Of a DNA stretch of 64,000 bases, positions 13,503-27,700 are shown piece by piece. The translations under genes and the position numbers were made by a program. Below the pieces are notes generated by a model. The model was not told the origin of the DNA and did not search any database. It saw only the letters and a list, made by a program, of their open reading frames with translations. Position 1 is the first letter of the stretch; every line of letters begins with the position of its first letter. Source of the DNA: Lamellibrachia satsuma (taxonomy: Eukaryota > Annelida > Polychaeta > Sabellida > Siboglinidae); the NCBI GenBank assembly GCA_033239005.1, contig BSQZ01000029.1, positions 6,656,423 to 6,720,422 of the forward strand, given 5' to 3'.

Positions 13503-15842
13503 TTATTATATTTTAGATGGTGGTTCACATTAAAACATTTGATCAGTCCAGATGTAGAATAAAATTAATGTAGTTTATGCTATATAAAGCAATTTAATGT
13601 TTAAAATGATTGAGCTTTGTAATTTTTAAATGGAGATTTAGAGTCAAAATGGTGGGAACAGACTGATTATGATATCTGGAAGAAAGCAACCAATCATATG
13701 GTCCCTGTGGTATTTCTGCTGACCAGGGGCACAAGATGTGAGAATGGTTTCTACCAGGTGTCTGACAACTCTCTTAGTAGCCTCTGTTTAGTTAAGTCCA
13801 TCTTGTCTACAGGCACATGACAAATCTCTGTTGACATGTGCTTCTGTCTCTCAAGGTCTCATTGTTGATGAGACATAGGCAGCTGTTGAAGGTGTTATAG
13901 TTGTAGCAGTTTCCATGCCTACCGTATAGCTTCTAATAGAAGAACAGGTAACAATTGGTCCATCTATGAGACAAAACACCAAACAAAGTTGTCTGACCGT
14001 GTTATGAAGTGTCATGCAACTTTTCTGCCTCCTGGTAATACAATAAATGTGTAGGAACATAAAGGGCTGCTGTTGCTAGAAATAGTTTCTCACACTATAT
14101 ATTTTTTAACAAACAATAGTTTGGCAAATACAATGAGTTGTCAATGATTGGATGACCAGAGTTCTAAGCAGTTGCTTCTAAATTAACTCTTGAAGTTGTT
14201 TAAATAGAAGCAATTCCTGTAGTGACTCCGTGCAGAGAAATGGCCCAGTGGTCAGTGTATAGTCCAGGAAGGTTTTTATGACCCAGTGGCTCACTGGCTC
14301 CTAGCTTTGGCTTGCTGCTCATATAATAATGCTGAGACTGCCCAAACAGCAAATGAATACAATTTAAAATCTGCAGACGTTTTCTATATCTTTGTACCAA
14401 AACTTTTCAACATCCAAACAAATGCAGTTGCTTATTTCAACATTCTCGTTCCAAACCCATGCGAAAGTCTTAAAAAAGTTGGCTTTATATTGATGTTTGA
14501 GATTGATTAAAACGAAATCATGTTACGCATTAGTCTGGCTTGTCTTGTTTACTTAAGGGCTTCTCACAGGTGGGATGTGGGGGTAGAATCATGTACCACA
14601 AACAGGGTAGCTTTCCCGCCAGACATTTGATTGACAACGCCCTTTGTTGGGGTTTGATGGTGGGTGTATCGGAACCCTATCAACAGTCATTTTGCTGTCA
14701 CAGACCACAGTTGTCTTTCCATTCAGCCAGTACCAATGACAGGCTCCGATGGCTCTGATAAGTCTAATTTACATAAAGTAAAGCCAACAAAGACAGGTGG
14801 TGAACTAAAGATGCATGTCATTGGGCTCAAAGTGGAATATTATAAAAAAAAACTTGTTTACGTCTAGCAGTTATGTACCCTTTAGTGTTTTTCATAGTCA
14901 TCTACCTGTGGGGTAGTTAATTTTTGTCTAGTGGTCATAACACCAACGCCATACTGTAGATGCTACTTTTATAGATTTTAGTGCGTATATTCTGTTGTCA
15001 TCTTAACATTTTATCTTAGAAATATTGCAAAAATCCACAGTTCAACGTGAACCATGTCAGTTACCATTAGTTGTAATTTCACACTTTTAAAAAATCTACC
15101 GAATCATTGTCAATGTTTGCTAACAGTGCAAATTTGCCTGGGTTGAAAGGAAATGCCACCCACCTCTGCCTTCGTCCATCACTTAACTCTGCCCTAATTC
15201 AATGCCACAAGGGTGAAATTGGATGCAAATCCCTGCCAATTGACTTGCCCTGTTTCTTCTATCATAGCAAAGCTGGCAAGTTTTTTCCCAGTCCACGCGT
15301 CTGCATCGATTCCAGACGTCTTGAAAGCTGTTTCACAGATGTCGTCTGGTGAACGGCGTGAGTTTGTTTTACGTGGGATATAAACCGGCTGTGAGCCGGC
15401 GTGATCCAGCAGGGATTAGATGCTCATCAAAATTAAACCTGTATCAGAAAAAATCATGTGCAGATGGAGCTGCATTTAGGAGTTCTGTACGGTCGTTCTG
15501 TACGTTTGTTCTGCATTCTCCTGTAGATGGAAGGGGTAAAGTTGGATTGGAGTTTCCTAACTGGGGGGTGGTTCGCCTTATAGTTCCAGGGGGACTCTGA
15601 AAACATGGACAATTACTTTAGAATGGCACATCACTTGTGACACAGACGGTGAACATAAGGTGGACACTTGGGAACCCATGTACCTGTCCTGTAGTAGGGC
15701 ATGGAAAGGAATGTGACAAAAGTAAAAGCATGGTTTCCAGGTGACACATGGTGATAGAGGTGATTGCAGTCAGTCTATATAGCTAATGTCATAAACTATA
15801 TATAAATGAATATAATAATTCCAGTACAAATTTTTGTTGCAG
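13503..15842. other. DNA upstream of the first recognised FGFR exon
   Basis: Holds the 3' part of the intron before the first Ig exon. An upstream coding exon ending in phase 1 with a signal peptide is required, but I could not identify one here or further upstream. The acceptor TTGTTGCAG ends at 15842. Confidence 0.55.
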
Positions 15843-15993
15843 GCGAAGCCCCGAAGATTGACCAGACCTACCCTTATAGGCAAGTACCTGCGGGCGAGAG
15901 GGCGAAGTTGATCTGTCGGGTTAGAGGATACCCCAAACCCTTTCTCACCTGGTACCGCAAGGGCAAGTTACTTGACATCGGGGCTCTAGACAG
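15843..15993 (+). CDS. FGFR: FGFR exon: Ig domain 1, first half
   Basis: Enters in phase 1 after TTGTTGCAG and leaves in phase 2 at CAG/GTGAGTG. It encodes the first Ig cysteine in AKLICRV and the core tryptophan in FLTWYRKG. Joined to the next exon it makes a complete C..W..C Ig fold. Confidence 0.92.
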
Positions 15994-18900
15994 GTGAGTG
16001 ATTCCGAAGAAAATGTAATTGGTACTAAAAATTAAATGTATTTTCAAAATGTGTCTGGATTGTTTTTCTTCAAAGCAGAATGTATAATTGTTATAATTAT
16101 TTTGTATAAACAGTATGACCTAACTACTACCAATGGATTCAATCTATTTAATTCAGACTTCAAATGATTTGAACAACTCCTTGAAGGCATTTATATCTGC
16201 ATTGTTCGTAGCAATTATCCATTTTGATTTGTTCAGTTCTTCATCGGTCTTCTTTTACATATTAATTTCTTTTCTTATGATCTTTTCATATGAAGGTTAC
16301 TTAAACTTTGCCTTGGTATGATTACAGTGTGCTTACCCAATTTTCGACTTGCTGCAATAGCAATTATTACGACATTCAAAGCTTTCACAAAATAAAGCAT
16401 ACATTGTTGCTAGACATAAACTTAACACTAGATTTCAGAACGCTGCATTGTGTTTGTTCTCCTAGGTTTGAGGTGCAGAGATACGCCCTCAAGATCTACC
16501 CCGCCCAACGCAATGACTCAGACCGCTACTCATGTCGGGCTGAGAACCAGTATGGCGAAGTCTGGCTCAACTTTACACTGAAAGTCACAGGTCTGTTCAT
16601 GGTTATGTACAAACATTTGTGATAGCATGCTGCTTAATCTGTTATATATGCTTTAAGATCGTTACCAGTGCGTTCCCCCAGTCCCACATTTTGGCTGATT
16701 ACAACACTCCTAAATGCTGTTGTGTTATATGCTCCTGCATTCATACTGTTTCCTCTAGTATTTTAAAGAATTTACTTTTTTTTTGTAAACTGGCCATATA
16801 TGAGGTTTGACCAACATAGAGGGTTTAGTTGAACTCCAACAGGCCAAGAAAAAAAATCAATGAAAAAAAATCCAATAATAAAAAAATGGATAGGATTGGC
16901 CCCCACACATGCACACCTCAAAAAGCAAATCAAATTGGAGGCACTGTATAGTGAAATTGTCAGTGCATTGATTGGACAGAATGAACATGTTAACTGGGAC
17001 AGAAATTAAAACAAATCCTTTCATATTTTTTATAATCCAAGTGGACCCCTCACCCACCCACCTACATGAGATTTTGTTTGGATTATTGGAATTGTTTATA
17101 TTAACAAAGCCCCAAGATTATTTTATCAAAATAAATGGATGACAGGGAGCATAGCCTGCTGGGAGCTAGGGAGCATAGCATGCTGTATCTGTTGGGGAAT
17201 CCGGGGCATCGCAGTCAATGCTCCATGGGCGCAGACACAACATGTTTACACGGCAAACACATAAATGCATTACCAGGCTAATAAGCAGGCATCCCATAAT
17301 CACACGTGGTCACATAGCCCGCTTGCTAAATCCGTCATTACCAGCGATGCCATAAGGTAGAGCGATTGGTTCTTTTGATAGCTGCCAATTTCTGGTGTAT
17401 TAATCAAATAACATAGCAGGTCCCATGGGGGTCGTTTCCCGCCCAGCCAAGAGCTCATTGAGGTCACTTTTACCTTTGAGAAGTAGGTTAGTTCTGGTCC
17501 CTGGAGGTAGACCTGGCTTCAGGGAGCCATTTCACTGTTCCTGGAACATCTCCCACATAGGCAGGCTCGGACACGTGCTGCCGTCTGTTGGCCAGAGTTT
17601 AACAGGTGTGGAGGGCATGTTGGGGTTATCACATGGGAAAATCAATCTCCCGTGTGGGTTATTAAGGAGCATTGGGAAGCTGGTGGACTGGATGATTACG
17701 TTTTCCCTAGCAGCTGTCCCCTGTATTGGGAAGAATGGGGATTGGGGTGTTGCTGGGAAAGGGTTGTGGGTTCGGCGCAGGGAGTAACTTTCAGATAAAA
17801 TGTTCGTAAGTTCCTCTGAATCATGTTTACGTGTTCTGTCACTAATCACTTAATGAGTTGTTCCCTTTAGCAAGTGTAGTTGCTCGCAGTGCAGTGCGTA
17901 AACACGTATCATGGCATTCTACGCACAGAGTGCTTCCTGTCAATTAACATTTGGCTTTTACGATGGAAAGAAGAGCACGCCTTTGTGTCCGATGAAAATG
18001 CATGCAAATCTCTGGCAACCTTGTTGAGTTAGCGGGCAGAAAATTGCAGTCTAATTTGGTGGAGTGTAGAATACATTGTGGGCATTGGAATCACATTGTG
18101 GGCATTGGAATCACATTGTGGGCATTGGAATCGCAGCAGATAATGAATTAAGTATGATCGGATGACACGGTGGGAAATTAATTGAGACGAAGCCCCACTC
18201 GTAAGAGTAGTCGCAATTTGACTCATGCAGAAATTATCATGTCCGAATGTTGTTGACTATTTTAACGGGATTAACACTGAGGAACAAGACAAGATTATTC
18301 CAGTTCCGGCGACATAGTAATTACAAGAAATCTGCAGATATCATGTGTTGATGTTTGCGTTTTCTCTATGCACTAAGCCAAGGATAATCGCACCGGTGTG
18401 CGTAGGTTCATGGTAGGAATGTAATAAACGCATAGTTATCAATAATCTCGCCCGTTAATCAGGCATGCTCGTTAATGCGCTTGTTTGTGTCAGTAGAGGA
18501 AATATTTCTTACGATGACAACAGATTGTTTCCGTTCTTCATACCGCCGTTCTTGGCAAATCTGTGATTTCATCCAATTTACAGTCATATTGTTTATATTC
18601 GAATCAGATAGGGTCGCACTTCCTGTTTCCACGGTTCTGGTTTTGTCTGTTGATAGGCCGAAGAATGTGTGACGTAGAAATGACGTCTGAATGACGTGTT
18701 ATGTCCATCCAGTTTTCATGATTGGACACTTATCTGTTTAATGGTAATGTCTAAACATTTCTCGTAGGAATTTATTGATCATGACGACTTAGTAGTTACT
18801 TAATCGTCTTTGTGCCTACTGGCGCGTAAGGCAGAAATGTGTGGGGGTTTAAATGTTTGTTTTGTTAGATCTGACACAGTGCATTCACAACGCTGGTAGA

Positions 18901-20213
18901 CAAGATATCATCTACTCAAAGGGTAGCATGCCCTTCCCTTGAAATAAATTTATTTAAATAAAACAAATCAATTGATTTGATTGTTTTAATCGTATTTTTT
19001 TCGACCATGAGTGAAGCCAACATCACCATGGTCAGTCAATATAATTTTGTTATGCATATCATATTTTACTGTAATAGGGTAACACATACAGTGATTTTCA
19101 ATATATAATAAAGCACTTTAATAATGGATATAATTGTAATAATAATAATTACCTGTTGTTTTATGGCCATTACTTCCTCATTACTTTATTTCCTTATACT
19201 TTATCTCCTGCTACTTTCTCACCACTACTTGGTTCATGTCACTCTTTCTTGCAATCAGAAAACAATGCCTTCTTTCTACCCATGGCAGGAAATTCTCAAG
19301 GTTATATGCACCTGAAATACACAAGCACAGGACTTCAGGTTCAAATTAACGGGAAAAAGGCACAGTAAAATGTAATCATGAAGAAAATCGCATGACTCTT
19401 GATGTTAGTTCTGTCCCGATGACCTTCTGTAATGGACCGTGGTCCTGTTGTAATGGACCGTGGTCCTATTGATCCTGTCTTGTTAGCAGTGGTTTGATGT
19501 GGTCAGTGTACATCCACTTCATTAAGTCCATAACGTGGTAGCTATGCTGGACAGTTTGTTTACAACGAATATCTTCATGTTTCTGTCTGGCCTCTACTAA
19601 ATACGTACAATAATAGCAGTTGTGGCCGCAACAGGCATCTACATGCTTATGGCTAATTAGGCGTGCAAACATTTTACATTTCGCAACATATTCAAGCTTA
19701 TAAAATTGGGTAAGGATGTGAATAATTCAAGCAAGTAGTTAGTGCAGTATCCATTGGGCAACAGTGATCATAGCTAACTCCAGGTTAACATGCATGCGTT
19801 ATCAGAAAACAAACATAAAAGCAATTCATAACTAATTTTCACAAAGGTAAATATAAGAGAATTTTAACAAATGTGGATTAAATAAAACGTGACCAAGCTG
19901 AATATTGAATGATTGTGAAGACACTAGTAGGAATATATCTTCAAACTTAGTGAAAGCTATAGGAATAGAGATTGTAGAGTTTGACTTTGAAAGTGATTGT
20001 TTTTCCAGTGGATGATAAATGGCTGGAACAAACTGCTAGGTGAGAATAGCAGTGTAAATATTATGTTTAAAAAACAAACCAGAAAATAGCTGTGATGGAC
20101 AGGCTACACATATAGGGTACATGGAAAGGGTATGGGTAAATGTAATTGAATATATATATATATATATATATCATGAGTTTTTTGTGCATATATATATATA
20201 TATACAAAAACTC

Positions 20214-20248
<35 letters not shown>

Positions 20249-21665
20249 AAACTCATGATAGGTCACAGATTTCTTTGTGTGCTTGTGCCACCTGGCTCTT
20301 GTGTTGATGACAATCTTTTGTAATCTCATTTTATAAGGTATACTTCTGAGAACACTAATATTGCCATCTATTTCTTCCATATATTCATGCACAGAAGCAG
20401 TGTTTTATTTGTGGCATAACTTTAATATGAGATTACTAGTACAGTTGTAGCTGCAGGTAACTGATTGTAAAGCCATGTCTGTCATTCTTATCTGAATTGT
20501 TCTTTTAGAATGTCAGACTGTCCCGTACGTGTTGACAAATGTCACAGTGACAAGTTGTCATTTTTTAACATTGTTATGAGTAGAAATGTCGAATGATCAG
20601 ATATCGTAGAATTGTGTGTCCAACTGTGAGGTAATCAAGTTAGGCATTTGTGATTCCTATAAGACGCTGCACTGTTTGGGTGGTCCTTAGTATTTACAGT
20701 GATATTTCCATTGGCTGAAGTTAAGTATACAGATGTGCTATGAAGTGCACCGGCTAATCATACTGGTATATTGTGGTTAATTTTTTCTCTAGTTCGTTGA
20801 ACGGGTCTGACTGTGTGTTCAGTTATTGCTGCAAAGTTTTATTGGTGCCACGCCTGTTAATTTAGATGCCATGTTTTTGGGGCAGGGTTCCTATACTGCA
20901 GAGGCTTTTTTACCAGGGAAGTAGGGAAGGGCAAACGGAACTGAGGGAGGAGACAGAAAATGGGAGAAAGTGGTATTATTGTGGAAGAAGAATTCTCAGG
21001 GAAGCTGTCACTAGTCGTCATTTCTTGCTCTGAGGGAACAATTCTGGGAGGCAAAAATTATATGTGAATCTCAGTTGATGCATGTTGGCAGGTGAAGTAA
21101 ATCCCGGGTTTGGGTTGCATGTCTCCGCTTCCCGTTACAAGCGTGGGTTCCTTGAAACACCCACTCAAAAATATGGCCCATTACTCATAGGCTCATCATT
21201 ATGACTAACTCACGCCAATTTGATGATGTCACTGGGGTATTCTTGGACCCGGAAACCCTAAACTTGAAGGTCAGTGGGTGCTGCAGTGTGGGTTGTCACT
21301 CAGGAAACACCCCTAGACCTTTGTAATTAAGTTCACCTTTTCACAATCACCTGGCCTAAACCCCCTTTCCTTGGTTCTGTGGTTTATTATCTCTAATTTG
21401 TGATTTGTGCCAAGTTTGTAGCAGGGCACCCAACGTGTGGTCAAGGGTACAGTCATTAAATAGGATGTTCTTATCAGACGTTCTGCTTACTTCCGACATA
21501 GTTCAACCCTACTCAAGCCTCTTTATGTAAGGTTTTAGTTTGTAGAATATGAAATGTTCTGCTGTTTTCTCCTCACAGATTGGTTTATGTTGCTGAATAA
21601 AAAAATAAACAACTGATTATTAATGATAATAAATATTTTTATAATCAATAAACCACCAATTGCAT

Positions 21666-21712
<47 letters not shown>

Positions 21713-24700
21713 TACAATCGAAATAATTGTTGTTTATGGTTAATTAGTCATAGTGAAGAAAAGCTTGATCTGCATATGACGCTGGTGTTGTTTCTGTTGC
21801 AGAGCCTCTGGATGGCTCTCTGTTTGAGGCAGACAACTCACTGTGGAATACAGAGATGGGCGACTTGAAACGTAAGTTCACTTTCTGAGTATTCCTATAG
21901 CAACCATTTATTTATGGTAATTTTTTTGTGATGACTTGGTGCACAGACGGATCACTTTCGCTTACTGGACAGTCGCTTATTTCTGGTGGCGCGTTTATTT
22001 CTGGAACTGGTAAAATGTTATTGCCGGCTTCCCTGACAACAGAATGGTAGAAATTGAGACCCAGAGCTGAAAATAAATCAGTTGATTTATTTGATTTAAA
22101 TAGATTCAAATTGTTCTGATGTCAATCGGTTTTAGGGCATAGTTTTTTTATGAATATTTCTGTCCGAAGAGCAACAGTTTTACATGCGATGACTTCTATA
22201 CTATGACTTGGCTGTTGGTATAGGAGTCTGCTTAGTAAGCTAGTAGTCCAGGACTGACAGAGACTGACTGACAGGGCAGTTGTGGGCAAAGATCACCAGC
22301 TGAGGCCTGTCTCATTCTCTGCCAGGAACTTTGCCATTTACTGACCTCACCTTTCCACCGTCCACCTCAGCCTCACCCAACCTCATGTGTGTGTGCAAAA
22401 CATGATGTGTGTGCAGAACATGATGTGTGTGCAGAACATGATTTGTTCACACATAACCTGATTTCCTACTAGAAAATCACTGTTGTCACTCACGAGTGGT
22501 TCATCAGAACATGACATGTGTGCAGAACATGATTTGTGTGCACAACATGATTTGTGCACGCAGAACAAGATCTGTATGCAGAACATCATTTGTTCGTGCA
22601 GAACATCAATTGTTCACTCAGAACATCAGTTGTTCATGCAAAACATAACTTGTTCATGCAGAACATCATTTGTTCACACAGAACATCAATTGTTCACTCA
22701 GAACATCGATTGTTCAGGCAGAACATCAATTGTTCACTCAGAACATCAATTGTTCACGCAGAACATCATTTGTTCACGCAAAACTTGATTTCCTGCTGGA
22801 AAATCTCCAATGTCACTGAGTTATGCAGCCATATTGTTGGTTAAGTAAAACTGTTAAGTAAAAAGGTGCTCTGACCCACATTCACCCTGGTTCACACATC
22901 AAACTGAGCCAACGTGTCTACCAGAGTTATTGGTCTCCCTATGCTGTCAGCCCCCCCTCCTCTGAATCACCCCCCCACCCCCACACACCAGTTGTCCAGT
23001 CCATCAGGCCGTTGAAGCAGCTCTACACTACATTCGCCTGGACTTGTCCGACTCCCAGAGGAGAATTTGCAAGAGTTTTTGTCGGTTGCCTGAACCGCCA
23101 TGTTTCAAAGAAACCCTGACTCGCTTCACTCTTGCAGCATTCTTGTGAACATCCTCAGTCCGGAATGCAAATTTATATTCCAAACTTCCTGGCTCGTGTT
23201 TTTAGCACGTGTATTTCTTTGCTGTCTAGTGTAGGACTAGTGTTGCGATCTTTGAAATTTGTGAGTTTTTTTTGTGTTACCGCAAGGCCACAGAATGCCA
23301 CCGAGGTTGAACTGGTACTGATGTTTCAGCCTGTCAGCAGGTTTGTAAATCAGTAAACTTACCTAATATCAGACAATGTTAATCTGACCCATTGGGTAGC
23401 AGCCTGCAAAAAGATGTTTAAATCAGCCAGGCATTGACAGACCAAGTCAAGTCACTGTTTTATGCACCCGTGGGCAATCTATTTGGATTTCTGAAATTTT
23501 TTCAAATCATAATGTTCATGTGTGGTTCTCGAGACAGAAACAAGCATCATTTCCAAGCTGCAATCACTGTGTTCTTCAATTTCACAGCATCTTGGTTAGT
23601 GGTACATCAACTGGTTATCACCAAGGTAACTCATTAATAACCCCCCACAAAATATGCATTGTTCGCACATCAAAGTTGTGTGTTTCACCACCATTCTTTT
23701 GATGCCCTTGAAAAATCCTTTTCACCCAAACAATATGCAGTAATTCAAAGGGCGTATCGGTTTCCTTGCCCTCTTCAGCCAATTATTTCCCTTATTTTAT
23801 TAACAACCCTTTTGCTTCCCATTTCCTGTTTTACCCCATTGCATTTGTGTTCTTATCACCATAAAAAATTAGACCAAATTATTTTTCTGTTGTTTCTCTA
23901 CATTTGACAGCAATGGTCCACTTTCTTAATCACCCTTTCTCATCTGTTACCCCCATGAGGGAACACAATGCCTTGTAGACTGTCTCAACTCCAAATGGAA
24001 CCTTGATGCTAATGTTCCTCAGTTTAAATCATATCAGACAAATCTTAGCCACTTAATGTGCAAACAGGGCAACTTTAAGGGGTTTTTAATAAAGGGTTAT
24101 CTGTGTCACTGCTAGAAATTCCAGGCATTACCTCCATAAGGGTTATTACAGTGTGTGATAACCCTGCATGATACAGTTTGCTGCACCTTTGTGTATGCCC
24201 CAGCTGCCAAGAAGTCAGCCTGGTTGCACCATGTGCTGGGGCAGGAAGCCAGTAAGGGGTATTACCCTAATGAGTCCAATCAAGGTGATTATCTGCCTGT
24301 TGCTGTGTTGACTGTCTGGGGTGATTGTGTACACAGGGTGTGGGGCTGCCCTTTGATTGCTTTCTTAGTCTTGCAAGTTTGTACAGATTCCTTTGATGAT
24401 GCTTGTAGTGTGACAAGACAATTTTCTCAGAGTACACCCTTTCTCTGGGTGATTCTTCTTTGGATGCTCCAAGGTGCAGGGGTATTTTATGGGTGTGTTG
24501 TATTGTTATGTAAACATTGTATGATTACGTTTTTTTTATTAATAGTTTTGTACTTGATAAAGAAATAAATATCAAACACTTTTAAATCATAGACATTGAT
24601 AATTAAACATTGTTTTGTGCAGAAACTCTTATAAAGAAGTAAATAAAAGAAATTTAGAACTTTTTTACAACTTTTAATTTTCACTTAGTGACATAGCACG

Positions 24701-27700
24701 TTGAAGGTGGAAACTGGGGTTATGGAAAGATGGAGAGAGAGATTAGACACACAGGATTAATGTATCCTGTTTCAGCTGTTTATGGGCTATTCACCCTCTC
24801 TACCAGGGTGGTTAGGATGTAGTTGTTGGTCACCCTCTCTTACAGTCACTTTGTGGTAAGCTTCAAGCTCATATTTCGGAACACAGTTTATGTCAGTGTG
24901 GACCTTTTAATTGAAGCTGATCCCCCTAAATTATGCTTCCTTTGAAATATAACAATTCTTCCCAGAACTACACCACAAAAGTGTTCCCACAAAGTGTGAA
25001 GATGTTAATTATGGCTGTCAGGTTGTTGTGGGATTCTCTGACCAAACTCAAAATTCTAGTATACCAAAAAGAATTTATACTGATTCATGAATGAAATATC
25101 AATAAAAATCCATACAGAAAAAGTTGAGCCATTTGAGATTCTTATTTTGACTTGTACACGGATAATTGATTAATATTTATTTGTGCTTTTATTCAGATAT
25201 ATTGGAGATTAATTAGAACAGATGTTTAGAGTGTTTGTACCTAATAATGTTCTGGTCCATGAAGTTTAGATTTGGTCACTGCATCTGAATCAGTTTTCAA
25301 CACAGCTGTTTTATGGCAACATGAAAAGGCTGTTTTGTGGCTACATGAAAAAGCTGTTTTATGACGAGTGATGAAAAACATGTTTGCGTCTCGCCGCCGA
25401 GCACCTGGGCTACTGGTCACCAGGTGTAAACCTTTGCACATTTAGCCACCAGGTGGATGCATGTAGCTGTTTTTTTTTTTACACCAAGATGGTGATCAAC
25501 ATTTCATCAACACAGTTATGTTGATGGGAAGTGTACTAACAGTGTGCCTGACATCTCATGTCCAAGTGCATCTATGTAGGGAGAAATACTTGAGCAAAGT
25601 TATTATGTGTGGCGAGAAATACTCAAGTTACTGAATTGCCTCTGAAACAGTAGATGTTAAAATATAAGACAGTATGTTACAGTGAATTGCCCCTTGGACA
25701 AAACACCCTGTGGACAACCAATTTCATTTCACCATTTGTCTGTATTTATATTAAAATGAGGGGGTTTGTCTGGAGGGGGTTATGTTTAATGGCGTTTTGT
25801 CATGGATTCGTTGGGGGTGTGCCTTAGTTGAATACCTTGAATCGAACCCCTTGAACCAGTTTCGCTCACCCCCAGCATCAAACTACCCCAACCCTGTACA
25901 GCTCATGTGAGCCACCCTGGTTTGGGAATATGAGAATTTTGCAATTAGGCCAATTGAAATGAGAGGCAATGAGCCTCCCTAATGTACAGTCCCCACCCAC
26001 ATTACCACCCTTTACCAACTATCAAAAGGGTTCTTCCATGAAACAGATGGGTAGTTGGCTACTGGCTGCCAAGAATTCCCTTTGATGTGTTCTTTCCATG
26101 GCAAGGACTTGATCGTTCTCTCTACTGAAATTTCATTTGCTTTTATGTGTTTGCTACTGATGCTTTGAATTAAATATGTTTTATTTGATGTAGTTATCTG
26201 CCCTTGCCACCAGGGAAGTAAGCAGATCGTAATCTTAGCAAAAATTTAAACCATTCAAATGAGAAAGTCCCAGAAATATCACTATTAAACTGCATGCTGT
26301 GGAAGCAAAATTGTGGAACTGGAGAATATGTGCTGGTTTAAATGTCACTGGCTTCCAGTTGTAACTTTGCTGTTACCGGTCTCTCTTAACCGTCTCACGT
26401 CAGGACCTTCTACCTACTTCATTCAGCAGTCAGCCCTGACGTGATGTCGAATAAGACAAATCATACACGTTGGTGTATCACCCAGGTTCGACCTACAGCG
26501 TAGGCTTTTATTGTTACATAGGTTACAGCGCTACTGACACATACAGATACAACTGCAAGTTGCCGATCATCTCCCTTGGTACCGGGAGATGAGAAATTCC
26601 GTGAGATTCTTTCGGCTCTCTCGGCTCTCTCTCGATGCAGTAGGCAAGCTGGTCTCTACTTATAGTTAAGTTGGAAACACGGGTATGCTTCCCATCACGT
26701 ACGCCAGTCACGCTCTTCACGTAGACCCTTCTGTATTGAAATGTCTAAATAAAATATATGTTGTGCACCTCTATTGTCGGAGAAGCTAAGCTGGGAATTC
26801 GTAGTACTCGTAATTCAAGTCTCATCTATAGGTATGACATCCGTACCGCTGGTCAATGCACCATTAATCACCTTTCCCCGGTTCGACGATCTGTCGTGTC
26901 GGCGAGTGTTCAATAGAGCATTGAGACTCAGCATGATTCAGCGATACATATTGATGTGTCTACATAAATTATATAAATGGTGTGCACTCCTGTTAGAATT
27001 CATATATTGCTCTGCTTTTCATATATACACGGTTTGCTCTTTACATTACTCCCTCCGACACAAGCTGAGACCTCGTATCAGCTTAAAAAAAGAAAAAGAA
27101 AAAGAGCACAACCGTGTAAGTCAATATATGCAAATAAGTAAACTGCAAACTAACATTGACCTCCACCATACAATTACCATATCGACCCAATACCACACAA
27201 TGAGAAAAAAATTCAATAAATGCAAAAACCACACATGTAGAAGCAACAAATTCAAAAACCACACATGTAAACATATAGGGAACTGTCACCAGCTAACCTT
27301 ACCTAATCATACAGTAACATACCACACCAAATAAAGAAGTAAAACTAAATATCCAACACGAAACCGTAATAACATAAATGTAAATATTACGTTTGTGTTT
27401 CCTGTCACATGGAAAAAAAACACACGTACTGGCGCCCGAATAACCATGAGCGACGTGCAAGCAGCAGAATACGGCTGCTAGAGGCCGTGTAAAAGAAACC
27501 TGTGACAAGGCGTATCAATTTATAAAAACAATTCCGCTCCTGGGGCATACTGTCCCACTCGGCGGCTAGCCTGTTAAAATAGGTCCTAAGTCGGCTGGCG
27601 GTAAAATCTTCCGTCAGCAATCCGCTTTCCAACGCGGCACGCTGTCTACGATATAGGTCCCGCTGATGAAACCAGAAATTATATGCTTTCCAGGGCCGAC

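Larger units (their letters stand above)
16591..21802 (+). other. FGFR intron 2
   Basis: 5.2-kb AT-rich intron between the D1 and linker exons. It contains a three-copy 20-bp repeat, a TA-rich stretch and a CACG microsatellite (listed separately). No other gene is seen. Confidence 0.7.

Noticed and set aside
15107..15600. Two + strand frames just upstream of the first Ig exon as candidate signal-peptide exons
   Set aside because: Neither starts with a hydrophobic signal sequence nor ends at a good phase-1 donor.
24155..24568. 137-codon open frame on the + strand in FGFR intron 3
   Set aside because: No recognisable domain, hydrophobic end encoded by T-rich DNA, no exon-like borders. Likely chance.
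26774..27334. 186-codon frame starting in the left LTR of the intron element
   Set aside because: It runs on the strand opposite to the element and crosses the LTR border into AT-rich sequence. Not a gene.
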